The notes beneath the pieces were generated by a model. It ran no database searches, was not told where the DNA came from, and saw only the letters and a program-made list of their open reading frames with translations. The position numbers and the translations under genes were made by a program. From Fragilariopsis cylindrus CCMP1102 (Eukaryota; Bacillariophyta; Bacillariophyceae; Bacillariales; Bacillariaceae), in NCBI GenBank assembly GCA_900095095.1, contig FMBT01000538.1, positions 1 to 59,385 of the forward strand: DNA of 59,385 nucleotides, read 5' to 3'. Shown one piece after another: positions 44,557 to 55,258 of the stretch. Within the stretch, counting starts at the first letter, position 1. Every line of letters starts with the position of its first letter.

Positions 44557-45178
44557 TTAATGTGGTTTTGGTACATGCCCATCCACATAAAAATTACGTG
44601 TTGCTTTTGGTACTTCAATATCAATTCCATCCATTTTCGAATCTACAAGAACTTGACAACCTAATCGACTTGTTTCTGTTAATCCAAAGGCCATATCTAA
44701 CATATCTTCTTCATCTTCCGATGGTTCTTCTAATGAATCATACAAGTCATAGGATGGAAAGATAATATGACATGTCGAACAGGCACAGACACCCTCACAG
44801 GCACCCTCTAATTCAATATCATTCCGTTGTGCCACTTGTAACAGACTTTCACCAACATAAGCATCCACAATTTTTTTAGTGGAATCACCTAATACAAATG
44901 ATATATGAACACATTCTGCATGATCATGATCAATATGTGCTCCACCATGCCATCGTTTTGTTATAGTTGTATTCCTATTCCTATTCATATTCATATCCAT
45001 AGTTGTTAAATTGTTGTATGGATATTGTAACATTCTTCTTCTTATTGGCGACGATGGCATTTTTTGTATCGTAGTAGTTGTACTACTAGTAAATTTACGA
45101 TTACTGATAGTCGTTGATAACGATGACAAAGACGTCGACAACGATGAACGAGATGATGATGATAACATGCGTAGTCTC

Positions 45179-45216
<38 letters not shown>

Positions 45217-45303
45217 CGATGACGATGCGCTACTTGTCACTCCTCCTACAAATTTGCGGCTTACTATTCCGACGTTCATTATCATGCTCATTTTTTCTTT
45301 CAT
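44557..45303 (-). CDS. Mitochondrial [2Fe-2S] ferredoxin (adrenodoxin/Yah1 type)
   Basis: 248 residues from ATG 45303. The first 115 residues are basic and Ser-rich (poly-Ser encoded by a TCA/TCG array near 45180-45235), consistent with a mitochondrial presequence. The mature domain begins CVHISFVLGDSTKKIVDAYV. The cluster site is GACEGVCACSTCHII, with cysteines in C-x5-C-x2-C spacing, and the fourth Cys in SRLGCQVLVDSKMDGI. The acidic segment DSLEEPSEDEEDMLDMA is the usual docking surface for the reductase and P450 partners. The family supplies electrons for Fe-S cluster assembly and heme or sterol chemistry. Ending DGIDIEVPKATRNFYVDGH is typical. Confidence 0.92.
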
Positions 45304-45917
45304 TTTCTCTTTTATATGGACGGATTAGATGGCAGGCGCACTCAATCACTCTCGAAGAACTAAACTTCTTAAAAACTGTGTTACTTGAACTGTGGTACAA
45401 ATAGTCTTGCTCGAAGAATATTTTGATCTTAGTTTTCAATCTGTTGTTCTTGCTTGCTTTTTCAATTAGTATTCACTCACAAAAATCAATTCTGGGTGAT
45501 CGTTCGATTTCAATCTTTGCTTCCACACATCACAAAGCACAAGATTGATTTGCGCAAGATTGATTTCATGCATGGTTGGTGTGAACAATCACGTGACGCA
45601 TACTATCCTCCTGTTGAGAATTTAAAAAAATAGAAGAAAAGTCATAATTTTTCCAGTCCCCCCCCCACTCTGTCTGACTGGTCCAGCGAAAAGATACAAG
45701 AGTTCTTGTTTTTTGCCGATCGACTATCGACATTCCTGTACTAAACTGTAAACTTGTAACACAACACAACCGCAACCGCAACCGCAGACACCATATATAA
45801 CGAACACACCATACCGCCATAACATACACAATCATCAAAATACTACTAGAACCTAATCAACTCGAATACCAATCTATCGCTTATCATATCTATCTATTAT
45901 ATCAACAATCAATCAAC
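45304..45917. promoter_or_regulatory. Shared upstream region of divergent genes
   Basis: About 610 bases between the ferredoxin gene and the acidic-protein gene. Notable are a run of ten C at about 45659, CAACCGCAACCGCAACCGCA at 45768-45787, and twice-repeated CAAGATTGATTT near 45541-45567. No defined regulatory site. Confidence 0.5.
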
Positions 45918-46505
45918 ATGAATTTTTTTAATAAACTGAAAGATCAGGCAGAAGATTATATTGAAAAAAATCCGGATCAAGTGGAAGGATTTAAACATCA
46001 AGCATTAGATTTTGTAAAAACTCAAGTCGATAAGGAGGCAGAAAAGGAACAAGAGAATGAAGGCAATGGCGGCAAAGAATTAACAAAAGCAGAACAATAC
46101 AAAGCACAAGCTGTTGGTATGTTAAAACCACAATTAGATAAATATGTGGATGATTATGATCAAGCAGGTGCAGGTGCAGGAGAAGAAGAAGACGACGACG
46201 AAGACTCGTCGTCATCAAGTAACAATAAACCACCACACGGAAAACCATCATATTTGACTTCAAAGAAAGACGACGACGACCAAGACGACGAAGCTGAAGA
46301 AGAAGCAGAGAAGGAAGAAGAAGAAGAAGACGTCAAACCAACACCAGCACCTACAAAGAAACCTTCGGGTGGTGGTAAACCATCCTATTTAATTGGAAAA
46401 AAGAAACAAGAACCGGAAGAGGAAGAAGAACAAGCTTATACATCGGCTGTCGATAATGGTGGTGGTGGTGATAACGAGGAGGGTTATGCAGCGGCTGGAT
46501 TTTAA
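45918..46505 (+). CDS. Acidic, disordered protein with GKPSYL repeats
   Basis: 195 residues from a clear ATG. The N-terminal 75 residues form amphipathic helices (NKLKDQAEDYIEKNPDQVEG, QALDFVKTQVDKEAEKEQ, AEQYKAQAVGMLKPQLDKYV) with a pattern reminiscent of CsbD/LEA-type stress proteins. The rest is Glu/Asp-rich and includes two copies of the motif GKPSYL(T/I)xKK. No family is confidently recognised. There is no signal peptide or membrane segment, so it is probably cytosolic or nuclear. Confidence 0.75.
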   Translation: MNFFNKLKDQAEDYIEKNPDQVEGFKHQALDFVKTQVDKEAEKEQENEGNGGKELTKAEQYKAQAVGMLKPQLDKYVDDYDQAGAGAGEEEDDDEDSSSSSNNKPPHGKPSYLTSKKDDDDQDDEAEEEAEKEEEEEDVKPTPAPTKKPSGGGKPSYLIGKKKQEPEEEEEQAYTSAVDNGGGGDNEEGYAAAGF

Positions 46506-47059
46506 AAAGGACAGAGCATAATACTAGTAGAATTATATACACAAGAATAATATAGCTAGTCAACGATGCGATGATGGTATCAAATTGTCTTAATTGATTT
46601 TGCTTTCTCGATTTGTTACTATTATTGTCTTTCCGTCGTCGTCGTCGTCGTCTATGTATTTATCCTACAAGCATAGAAGTAATGACGAAAGAAACAAGGC
46701 AGTTTTTTGGTGGAAATTTTTGAAAGTATCATTAAATCAAGCAAGAATAAGCTAGTATTGAAGGTATCAGCTGTAGAAGACACATTTTTGTTTATAGATT
46801 TATTTGATAGCTTATAATCGATTCTATTAGATTCCATGATTCTTTACTTAAAATGTATATCCTTTCTTACTATCAGGTGTCGCCGTCCCACCGTCCCACT
46901 ACCAATAAGTGGCACCTTCACTATTGGTGAATTTTCTACAGTTGCTTTTCTTAAAATGTTTTTTATTGGTTTACTTACTATTTTCCTCTGTAGGAAATTT
47001 CATTGATTGATCGGTTTATCAATATCATTGTCATGATCAACCGCTTCAAAGTAGAAATC
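46506..47059. other. Spacer between acidic-protein gene and LRR pseudogene
   Basis: AT-rich sequence with a CGT run at about 46636-46651 and no gene. The open frame from 46978 is probably read-through past the end of the LRR pseudogene. Confidence 0.5.
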
Positions 47060-48277
47060 TCAATTATGAATTTTAATTCAAAATTTTCGATTCCGGGTCG
47101 TTCCCTTTGAAGCATATTAATATGTTTCTTGAGTTCGATCACTTCTGAACCAACGTATAGATGAAACGTTACGGACAAATTTGGTTGATGCGTTTTGTGG
47201 AATAATTGTAGACACACTCCTGGACCAAATTCCGTTGCAAATTGAAACACGTTCAAGAGTCCTGCAGCAATTATGGAAGATGAAGCGATCGTTAAAAGCG
47301 GGATTGTTTAAGTTTGACATTTCCTGTTTAAATGAGCGTTCGAAATCAGAATCATTTATATGAATCTCTTTTAGATTACGGGAAGCACGTATGTCAGTGC
47401 CACTCATGTAGATTGTCGAAGCATAGCCAACATTATCATTCCACGATACTTTTTCCAAAATAAAACAGTTCAATGAAAAACTCTTAAGGGCTCCGTTATA
47501 GGCAAGATTGTACTTGAAAGATCGATTTCACGTAAATTAGGAAATATCTTCAAGAACGTCTTTGGAAAAGAATTGTACGGATCATTGTATGGCAACAAGG
47601 AGCAAATATCTAAAGATGAAATAACATCCATTTGAATGCCTCTTGCGATCTCTTGAACTTCGTCATAATATTGTGTGCTATGTTTCTTTTTACATAAAAT
47701 CTGTGTATCATTTATTTTTCATATGACGATAACATTGTAATTTGTTCTTCATCACATTGTTAAGTAAAACCGTGCCCGAATCAAATCATAACCTTCCTGG
47801 CGGGGTCTGGTATCAATAGTAGGGAAACATTAATCATTTTATACCTGGTCTTTTACGATCTTCACAAACTTGTTCCGAAACAAGTGTCAAATTACTAAGT
47901 TCTTCTTGTGTCTGTCCTAAATAATTAATAATATAAACACGGCGGAGTGGAGTTGGTAATCCTAAATAATTAGAATTATAAACACCGAGAGGAGCTGGTA
48001 AAGAAATCAATAATGAAAATTCTGACGATGAAAAGAATTTTGCAATTGTCTTTGTTTTTCTATTACTACTACTACTACTACTACCCCAAGTGGTAGCTGG
48101 AGTCGAAAGCACGGAGCGTTTGTTGTCATCGCTTCCAACTCTAATTTTACTCGCAGTTGGCTGAGATGACGATGATGACGATAATGACGATGACGACGAT
48201 GATGAAGATGATGAAGATGATGACGATGATGAAAATGACGACGATGATGACGATGATGATCATGATGACGAAAACAT
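47060..48277 (-). pseudogene. Diatom LRR-family pseudogene
   Basis: It reads MFSSS from ATG 48277 and meets TGA at 48260, within a serine run, after which the same frame continues SQPTASKIRVGSDDNKRSVL, FFSSSEFSLLISLPAPLGVY and INYLGQTQEELSNLTLVSEQ to a stop after RPGIK. Downstream pieces in shifting frames are LLNNVMKNKLQCYRHMKN, IARGIQMDVISSLDICSLLP, FPNLREIDLSSTILPIT, SFSLNCFILEKVSWND, NLKEIHINDSDF and KFVRNVSSIRWFRSD, then ERPGIENFEL. The order matches a diatom-expanded LRR family of unknown role that I recognise from Bacillariaceae. The early stop, later stops and several frame changes make a pseudogene likely. Confidence 0.75.
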
Positions 48278-48925
48278 TGTTGTGAAGCGTGATGAAGAAT
48301 CGAATCGAAAATCAGAATAGGGATAGATAGATTATAAACTGATCTATTAAATTCTGACTCTAGAGGTGAAAATCACTCGTGCTGTACACTACGCTCAACA
48401 CGCTCCCAGAGAGGATAGCAGGTAATAGTATTGAAAGAAATCGATGGCATCTCCTTCTCATTGACTTGACTTGACTTCTATGTAATTGTTCAGGTTTTCA
48501 GGGAAAATTTCAAATCGTCCACGGTGGATCAAAAAATCTTATATTTTTTCATTTTTCAAACAAGAAGGAAAAATGCATCCAACAAAAAAAGGGCTGAAAC
48601 ATGTCTAATCGGTAAAAAACAAAGAGGATGCCGGTCACAAAATAGTAATTTTTAACAGAGATGCTAAATAAAAAAATAAGGTGATTAGTATTCACTAGCC
48701 ATCAAACTTAAATCGGGCGACGTAGTTGCGGTACGAATGGATGTTTTTGACTGAGTTTGCTCGAACATTCAACAAAAAAAATAACAAGGTAGAGACCACC
48801 ATTATTATCACATCTTTTATCCAAAACTACCTTCCCTTGCCCATCACCGTTACGAAACGGTTGCGTCGAATAACAAAGTATTAAGATTAGATAACGCCGT
48901 TATCATTCGATCGACGCAACAATTT
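48278..48925. other. Spacer between divergent genes
   Basis: About 650 bases upstream of both the LRR pseudogene and the next plus-strand gene. No defined element seen. Confidence 0.45.
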
Positions 48926-50332
48926 ATGGATACTATTACCGCACAGTCCGCACAACATAATGGCGGAGATTGCCCGATAGGTAACGACGAACAGATCAAG
49001 AATAAAATGGATATTACTGCTGTTACTGCTGTTACTGATATTGTTATCACTGCTCATGGCAACGACCTTGCAATAAATCCATCGACGGTACAACATAATA
49101 AGATGGGACTACTTATTTCTGACGAGAGCAGCGACGGGGGGGATAATAATAACAGTACTACTAGTAGTAATAATAGTAATACCGCTGCAACAAAGATTGG
49201 TACTTTCGGACTGGAAGAGAATAATGAAGAATCAGTGGTTGTCGTCATGTCTGAAATCGAAAAATCTCCATACGAAAATGGAGCATGCGCCGAAATAGGT
49301 GAATATTACTTTGACGAATTGAAAAACATAATGAAGCCTACTACAAATCGTGCGGTTCCATCACATGATGACGACGATATACCATCTGATCATATAATTA
49401 TTATTATGAATCCAAAGATGGAAAATTTCTTTGGAGATACATTAGCACGAGCTCTATTCAAGACTCGTTTGGAAATAATAAAATCAGGAATGGTCTTTAG
49501 TACGAGCTGGAGGGAGGGTAAAATCAGAGACAACAACTTTGGTTGGATACCCAGAAAGCAATTACTGTTATGCCTACAGGAACAATTATTTATCGAGGCT
49601 AACGTTACTTCGTTGCAAGCAATCGTCAAGAATCTAGACTGTGTTGATCTTGTACTAGAAGCAATCTACACGTATAACTTAACATACGAGTATCCTAATC
49701 TATCATCGAATGAAAAAGAAAGGGCATTCTTCTTTGATACACCAGAGACGACCAAGATATGTTGTTACAAATGTATAATCTTCGTAGCCAGAACATTTGC
49801 AACATTGCAAATTTTGAGGAAGACGCATGAAATCAGTCGATCTTTGACAAAAAATATGAAAAAGTGTCTAAGTATAATAGAGAAACATGTCCGCATGAAT
49901 CCCCAAACAGTCACCGAACTTAGGCGCAAGTCCGAAAAGTATTTTAACTCGAATGATGATAATAAGCTAAACTCGAAGGCATCAAAATTGAATCAATGTG
50001 ATCAAAGTGCAAAACGACGACGTTTGTCCATTACGGCCAGCATCACATCGAACAGAAATCGTGTTGACGACGAAGAAGCAATCTCTGCTACTGCTACTGT
50101 TACTGCTACTAGTAAAAGACACTGTAAGAAGATTCGACGAAGCGCAGTGAAATCTGAATCTCTTCTTTTGTCTTTCAAAATTATGCAGGAACAGACACAA
50201 AGAATAAGTCAAACAATGGATTTTTTCAAAACTCAGCTACAGGATCATCGAGATATGTTAAGAGGGGAGATTCGGGATAGTATCAAAAAAGAAGATAAAG
50301 CTAGCTGTGGGGGAAACAGTAATGGGCGATAA
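48926..50332 (+). CDS. Probable nuclear protein of unknown function
   Basis: 468 residues, single exon, ATG start. The N-terminal 160 residues are low-complexity (Thr, Asn, Asp, Ser). Residues about 160-340 look folded and helical: MNPKMENFFGDTLARALFKT, FGWIPRKQLLLCLQEQLFIE, NLDCVDLVLEAIYTYNLTYE, CYKCIIFVARTFATLQILRK. Two basic clusters, AKRRRLSI and KRHCKKIRRSAVK, are plausible nuclear signals. The C-terminus (SFKIMQEQTQRISQTMDFFK) may form a coiled coil. I recognise no family; it is probably lineage-specific. Confidence 0.7.
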   Translation: MDTITAQSAQHNGGDCPIGNDEQIKNKMDITAVTAVTDIVITAHGNDLAINPSTVQHNKMGLLISDESSDGGDNNNSTTSSNNSNTAATKIGTFGLEENNEESVVVVMSEIEKSPYENGACAEIGEYYFDELKNIMKPTTNRAVPSHDDDDIPSDHIIIIMNPKMENFFGDTLARALFKTRLEIIKSGMVFSTSWREGKIRDNNFGWIPRKQLLLCLQEQLFIEANVTSLQAIVKNLDCVDLVLEAIYTYNLTYEYPNLSSNEKERAFFFDTPETTKICCYKCIIFVARTFATLQILRKTHEISRSLTKNMKKCLSIIEKHVRMNPQTVTELRRKSEKYFNSNDDNKLNSKASKLNQCDQSAKRRRLSITASITSNRNRVDDEEAISATATVTATSKRHCKKIRRSAVKSESLLLSFKIMQEQTQRISQTMDFFKTQLQDHRDMLRGEIRDSIKKEDKASCGGNSNGR

Positions 50333-50698
50333 GCAGGGAATGTGGAGTTATCGTGAACGGCCAGCAGATCTCGATGACGGCGCGGGGCTATTTTAACTGC
50401 TTTAATTTCGATGTGTGACAACCAGTCTAAAGGGAAGAGTCTGTTGTATATAAGAGACGTGCTGTAGCTGGAAGTGGGGGGGGGGGGTTAGTAGTAAAGT
50501 AGTAAAACCACTGTATTGAGTCATACACAAATAGTGCAAATGGCGAGCATGTGAATGACCTCTCTAAAACTGTTGGTCAAGCCAACGTATCCAGCATCGA
50601 GAGACCTGCCCGATGAGAAAGTATCTGACTTTTCTAATGATGCATAAGCAATGTAGTTCGTGCAAAGTAATGTCTAATTATCTGCATATTGTAGTTCT
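50333..50698. other. Spacer with poly-G tract
   Basis: Non-coding sequence with a run of about twelve G near 50475. It separates the unknown nuclear-protein gene from an LRR fragment; earlier parts of that fragment may lie here but cannot be read. Confidence 0.5.
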
Positions 50699-51004
50699 CC
50701 TTTGAAGCGTCACGCTGCTACTTCTTTCCAAGGTTCATCGTCAATGAAGAAGAATATAAAATTGCCGACTTGAATAATCATCAGAAGACGTTTGTGTTCC
50801 ATCATTGATGCAAATCTCTCGGATGTGTTTCCATTCGGATATATGAGATATCATTCCGATTGGCGTGATGATGACAAACAAAATGCATTGATCAAATTTG
50901 TTCGTAATGCTCCTTCAACCTTACGATGGTTTCGAAGTGATCTTACACCAGATAATATGACAACGCTACGATTAGAGCAACCCGGAATTGAATTATTGAA
51001 TTGA
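50699..51004 (+). pseudogene. 3' fragment of the LRR-family gene, disabled
   Basis: The frame reads NEEEYKIADLNNHQKTFVFHH then TGA where the family has a cysteine, continues CKSLGCVSIR, and changes frame to SDWRDDDKQNALIKFVRNAP, TLRWFRSDLTPDNMTTLRLE and QPGIELLN with a stop at 51004. This is the C-terminal end of the same family as the pseudogene at 47060-48277, on the opposite strand. No 5' part is recognisable. Confidence 0.75.
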
Positions 51005-51754
51005 ATTACAAACGTTCACTGTAGTGCGTGATGATATATCATTTAAACGATTGGAACGACCTCGCAATTTAGAATTATCAAATATGAATTTTACCCATTA
51101 CTATTAGTATCATCAACAAAATACATACACAAAACGATACAGTATGCTACTCGTATACCGTATGACTATCCTATCGTTTGAATATATATAATGATAGAGA
51201 TATGTTCTTTTATTCTACTGTCTTTCGTCTCGCCTCCAGCCTTTATCAAGTACTTACCATACGATCTGTCGAACAGTAATGAGGATGTCAAAACAAACGC
51301 GACTATTCTCTCTTTTTGTGCATTTTCGTATTTTGCTTTCGTGCCCCCATTGAACTATTTACTATTCTCATTTCACTTCCGTACAGTCCGTCCTGTCCTT
51401 TTTTCGTATCTCACTGAAGTACAAATACAATTAGGACGACATAAGACGAACAATAGCAAAAATTCTAGACTAGCATGTATTTGAGTAGCAAAGAGAAGAG
51501 GAACGAATAGACATTCATGACGTTAGCGATGCTGACCACTGCAGTGACATAGTAGTGATGGAGTTCATTCGAAACAATACTATATGTTATAATGAAATAA
51601 AATATAATAGGACTACAATATAAATTGGTACCCTATTTAGCGTTTTCATTTTTTATATCTGTTACATACTGTATATAGTATAAATGCGTATTCCTCATTA
51701 TCCTTTGACTCGATCATTCGCTCACACACCGTACGTACTGTGCCGTAGTGTTTC
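51005..51754. other. Spacer between converging genes
   Basis: About 750 bases. The ORF at 51191-51484 is hydrophobic and unsupported. No other feature seen. Confidence 0.45.
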
Positions 51755-52396
51755 TCACTCAAGTTTTCCTGTCATAAGTAAACTTTTGACGGCGTGTCCT
51801 TGTTTTTCCACCACTGCTATGTGTACTTGGTTTTCTACTACTGCTACTTGTTTTTTTTCGTCACTAGATCTGAAAAATATTTCTGTAGGAATGGAACGTA
51901 TCTTTGCCATTGGCCATGTTTTTTGTTCGTCGTTGTCTTCGAGATATTTTTTTGATTTCTTTGTATCTTTAGAAATCTGTTTCTCATTCAGTTCCAACTC
52001 TTCCCTTAAACGATTCTCGTCTATTTTATCTAAAATCTGTCCATACGAGTCTTTGTCTTCTCTAGACCATATTGGTCTAATAACAACATCGACTCCATCG
52101 ATTGCTGACACATTCGGAACGGTATTGTAAACACCTGAATTCTCGTCTATTGAATACAATGGAGTATGATTTTCACAGAAAAAATCCCCACACTGTCCTG
52201 AAATCCACATAAAATGTTTGAATTCACCAATAGTTATTTCTCCTTCGCCTTTCCAACCAAAGATACATCTCATAGTGTCTTCTAAATACATACCACCTGT
52301 TTCGGCTTGATGCTTCGTACGGTAATACAACCCTTCCAGTTTCTCATCTTGATCATGGTAATACAACCCTTCGCAATTCTCATCTTGAGCACACAT
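51755..52396 (-). CDS. Small protein of unknown function
   Basis: 213 residues from the ATG at 52396, single exon, no signal peptide. The N-terminus has two copies of a short motif, (ENC/EKL)EGLYYxxxxE. The middle part is Cys- and aromatic-rich (MRCIFGWKGEGEITIGEF, MWISGQCGDFFCENHTPLYS), followed by an acidic helical stretch (REELELNEKQISKDTKKSKK) and two copies of a VAVVE(N/K)Q motif. I recognise no family. It lies beside the LRR fragment and could be lineage-specific. Confidence 0.55.
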   Translation of the reverse strand: MCAQDENCEGLYYHDQDEKLEGLYYRTKHQAETGGMYLEDTMRCIFGWKGEGEITIGEFKHFMWISGQCGDFFCENHTPLYSIDENSGVYNTVPNVSAIDGVDVVIRPIWSREDKDSYGQILDKIDENRLREELELNEKQISKDTKKSKKYLEDNDEQKTWPMAKIRSIPTEIFFRSSDEKKQVAVVENQVHIAVVEKQGHAVKSLLMTGKLE

Positions 52397-53581
52397 TGTC
52401 AATAAATATCATTGAAAGATTTTTATGCAACAAATTTCACGCCATTGGCCATTGATTACGCACGCGTTGCTGATGCAATCGGAGGTGAAGGAAAACCTTA
52501 CGCAGCCTACGTAAGGGTAAGATGAAATTAAAAGCTGTTTAATGTATATATATATTGAAGTTTAGTCATACAATGGTTGGAGATGCATGGTTGGATGGAA
52601 AAAGAAGAACAATAAGCATGTATATGTGTTTTGACGCGTCAAAAAATTCGTGCAAGATACCCTAACGAGGCACAATTAGGATGAAGAAACGGTATCCATG
52701 CATGTCAAAAAAAAAGTTAATTAAGGCACCGCACAAAGTCAAATACTCGACTGCGAATCCCCACTGAGTTATTTAAGTTACGCGCAAGTAATAATTGCAG
52801 TGTTGAAGACGTGTCGGGGGAGAAATTGATATACTGTATTGTAAGTGTCACAAAATACAGGTGGCAATATTAACACGGAAGACCGAAAGGAAAGGAGTAA
52901 GTATCGCCATACCTACATATATAGAATATAATTATAGAAAAATCTTGAATACCGTAATTGTAACTGATAGGCTACTTCGCTATGTTGAACTTGTAGCTTG
53001 CCGTATGATATTCGAGCTACTGCGTATGTGGAATCACAAATCGAAGAACAAAAATAAAACCTGAGTACATACTAGTACATGGATTTGTACGTACCGGTAG
53101 GACCTACTTCGTCGATTGGCTTGTGAGGAAATGATCGATTTTTTTATAAACCATGATATCGAATATGTGAAGAAAAGAAAGAATGAATTTGATCGGATAC
53201 TATGATATATTATAATAAACCATGACTTTTTGCCAGACCAACAATGAAGAAAAGAAAACCAATACGATTTTCGCTTTCTACTCCCGACATGAATGCATGT
53301 TTTTTTTCTTCGAATAAAACCATTTCTCTTTTGTTAAACCAACAATGCAGCAATACAACCAATATGATTTTTCGTTTTCCTTCTTCCGACACGGCGAATG
53401 CTATGCTAGTTTTATTTTGGAGGATGATAAAGAGAATGTGATTGTCAGTAAAAAAACAAGAAGGACGGAAGAAAAGTATGTCTGATCAACACTCTCACAA
53501 CTTACTTTTCTCGATCAAAATAAAACAACTTTTTATCGTATTAATCATCCCCACTACGTGACAATATTGATACCATCAACA
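52397..53581. other. Spacer with orphan exon-like piece and imperfect repeat
   Basis: Nearly 1.2 kb. At about 52411-52518 the plus strand reads DFYATNFTPLAIDYARVADA, then GEGKPYAAYVR followed by a good donor (GTAAGA), but no partner exon is evident. Two imperfect direct copies of about 60-65 bases lie at 53237-53297 and 53337-53402. Confidence 0.5.
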
Positions 53582-55258
53582 ATGAACAGTACATCATCAA
53601 GTCATTATTTAAACAATTATCCAGCAGTTGTCTCCTTTGACGAAGACGATTCTGATTACGAATACAATGAGAAAGAATTATATTCTTCTTCTGCTGGTTT
53701 ATATGCTGCTAATGATAATAATGCCTCCTCCAAGAATACTGTTAGTACTACTACCACCAAACTACTACTACTCGATGAAAACAAGTTGGATGTTTTGGTA
53801 AACCGTGACGCCATCGCCACTGCCACCGCCGCCGCTGAAAATGCCACTACTACTACTACTACGGCAACATTTACTACTACCGACGCCAATAATATTTCGA
53901 TCGATATGTCAGATATTGTCGACGAGTATGACGAGGATGATCTGAATTTGATGAGAGAAGGTCTATCACTCGTTATGGATGAGAACGAAGTTATTATGGC
54001 AGATTCCTATAATAAAAATAATGAGAATAATAATAAGAATAGTAGTAGTGTTAGTCCTACCACTGACTACGATAACTTCGACAATCGCATCAACAACATG
54101 TTCGATACTACCGATAAATACAGAGCTGCGACGACGACGGCAACGACAGCAACAACAATAGGTCGCTATCCTTCATTGCTCGCTCAGGTTACATTCGATG
54201 AGGATGAGGATTCGTTATCGTCGTCTTATCTACCACACTCACATCAACAAGTTGAACGATATGATGAGAATGATCTTAATTTGATGAGAGAAGCTCTAAT
54301 CGTTATTGATGACAATGACGATGAAAATGAAGGTATCATTATGGATTTCAGTAATAATAATATTATTAGTCCAACCGACTATAATAACTTCCTTCACGAT
54401 CACACTAACAACAACAATAGTCGTACAAGCAAAGCCGTCGATAAATACAGAGCTACGACGACTGCAAAAACTACAACGTTGTTCGGCGGTGGTTATTCTA
54501 CGCTACTGGCTCATGTTACATTCGATGAGGATGATAATGATAACGCATTGCCACGATCGCATGCACAACATCAGGTTAAACCATCACCATGGTTGAATGG
54601 CAAATTAGCTTCGTATTACGATGCTTTTCCTCGTCCATCAAGGGGTAGAAAATCGTCACGCAAAAGTACCAAGAATAATAATAAACGTCGTACCACCACC
54701 AACAACGTTGCCAATGAAGCTACTAGACATCAGCATTGGTCCGACCAAGAAGATAAATTGTTGAAAATTGAAGTGAAGAAACAAAAATTTCAAGGTGGGA
54801 ATATCAATTGGGAAGTCATCTCGAAGTCTTTCGGTGGTACACGTGCACCTATTCAATGCAAGAATCGTTTGAATAATTATTTACAATTAGGCAAAGTGTA
54901 TGGCGACTGGGACCAGTACGAAGATGTCTGTATTCTTGATATGAAACGGAAAGGATTTATGTGGGCTGATATTGCCGATCGATTACAAAGAAGAACTGGG
55001 AATCATATCCGTGAACGATTTGTGAACTATCTGGACCCGAATATTAAGAAAACACCATGGACGAAAGAGGAAGATAAAATACTACTGGCGAATCAACGTA
55101 CTTTAGGTAACAAATGGGCAGATATACAAAAACTTCTTCCTGGACCAGGTATTCGACCACAGAATTCCATCAAGAATCGATTCAATAATCGAGTACAAGC
55201 AAATAAGCGACGATTGGCACGGTCACAAAAACAACAAAATGTATTCAGATTAAATTAA
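53582..55258 (+). CDS. R1R2R3-type MYB/SANT DNA-binding protein
   Basis: 558 residues from ATG 53582; the frame is open for eight more codons from a GTG only. The first 370 residues are Asp/Asn/Thr-rich and hold an internal duplication: YDEDDLNLMREGL and YDENDLNLMREAL, then IGRYPSLLAQVTFDED and GGGYSTLLAHVTFDED. Three MYB repeats follow: HWSDQEDKLLKIEVKKQKFQ...CKNRLNNYL, GDWDQYEDVCILDMKRKGFM...IRERFVNYL, and TPWTKEEDKILLANQRTLGN...SIKNRFNNRV. Spaced Trp residues are kept in part. A basic linker before repeat 1 (RGRKSSRKSTKNNNKRR) may be the nuclear signal. It is likely a transcription factor; the target is unknown. Confidence 0.87.
   Translation: MNSTSSSHYLNNYPAVVSFDEDDSDYEYNEKELYSSSAGLYAANDNNASSKNTVSTTTTKLLLLDENKLDVLVNRDAIATATAAAENATTTTTTATFTTTDANNISIDMSDIVDEYDEDDLNLMREGLSLVMDENEVIMADSYNKNNENNNKNSSSVSPTTDYDNFDNRINNMFDTTDKYRAATTTATTATTIGRYPSLLAQVTFDEDEDSLSSSYLPHSHQQVERYDENDLNLMREALIVIDDNDDENEGIIMDFSNNNIISPTDYNNFLHDHTNNNNSRTSKAVDKYRATTTAKTTTLFGGGYSTLLAHVTFDEDDNDNALPRSHAQHQVKPSPWLNGKLASYYDAFPRPSRGRKSSRKSTKNNNKRRTTTNNVANEATRHQHWSDQEDKLLKIEVKKQKFQGGNINWEVISKSFGGTRAPIQCKNRLNNYLQLGKVYGDWDQYEDVCILDMKRKGFMWADIADRLQRRTGNHIRERFVNYLDPNIKKTPWTKEEDKILLANQRTLGNKWADIQKLLPGPGIRPQNSIKNRFNNRVQANKRRLARSQKQQNVFRLN

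Noticed and set aside
45011..45404. Asp/Met-rich plus-strand ORFs
   Set aside because: They are the reverse reading of the poly-Ser presequence of the ferredoxin gene.
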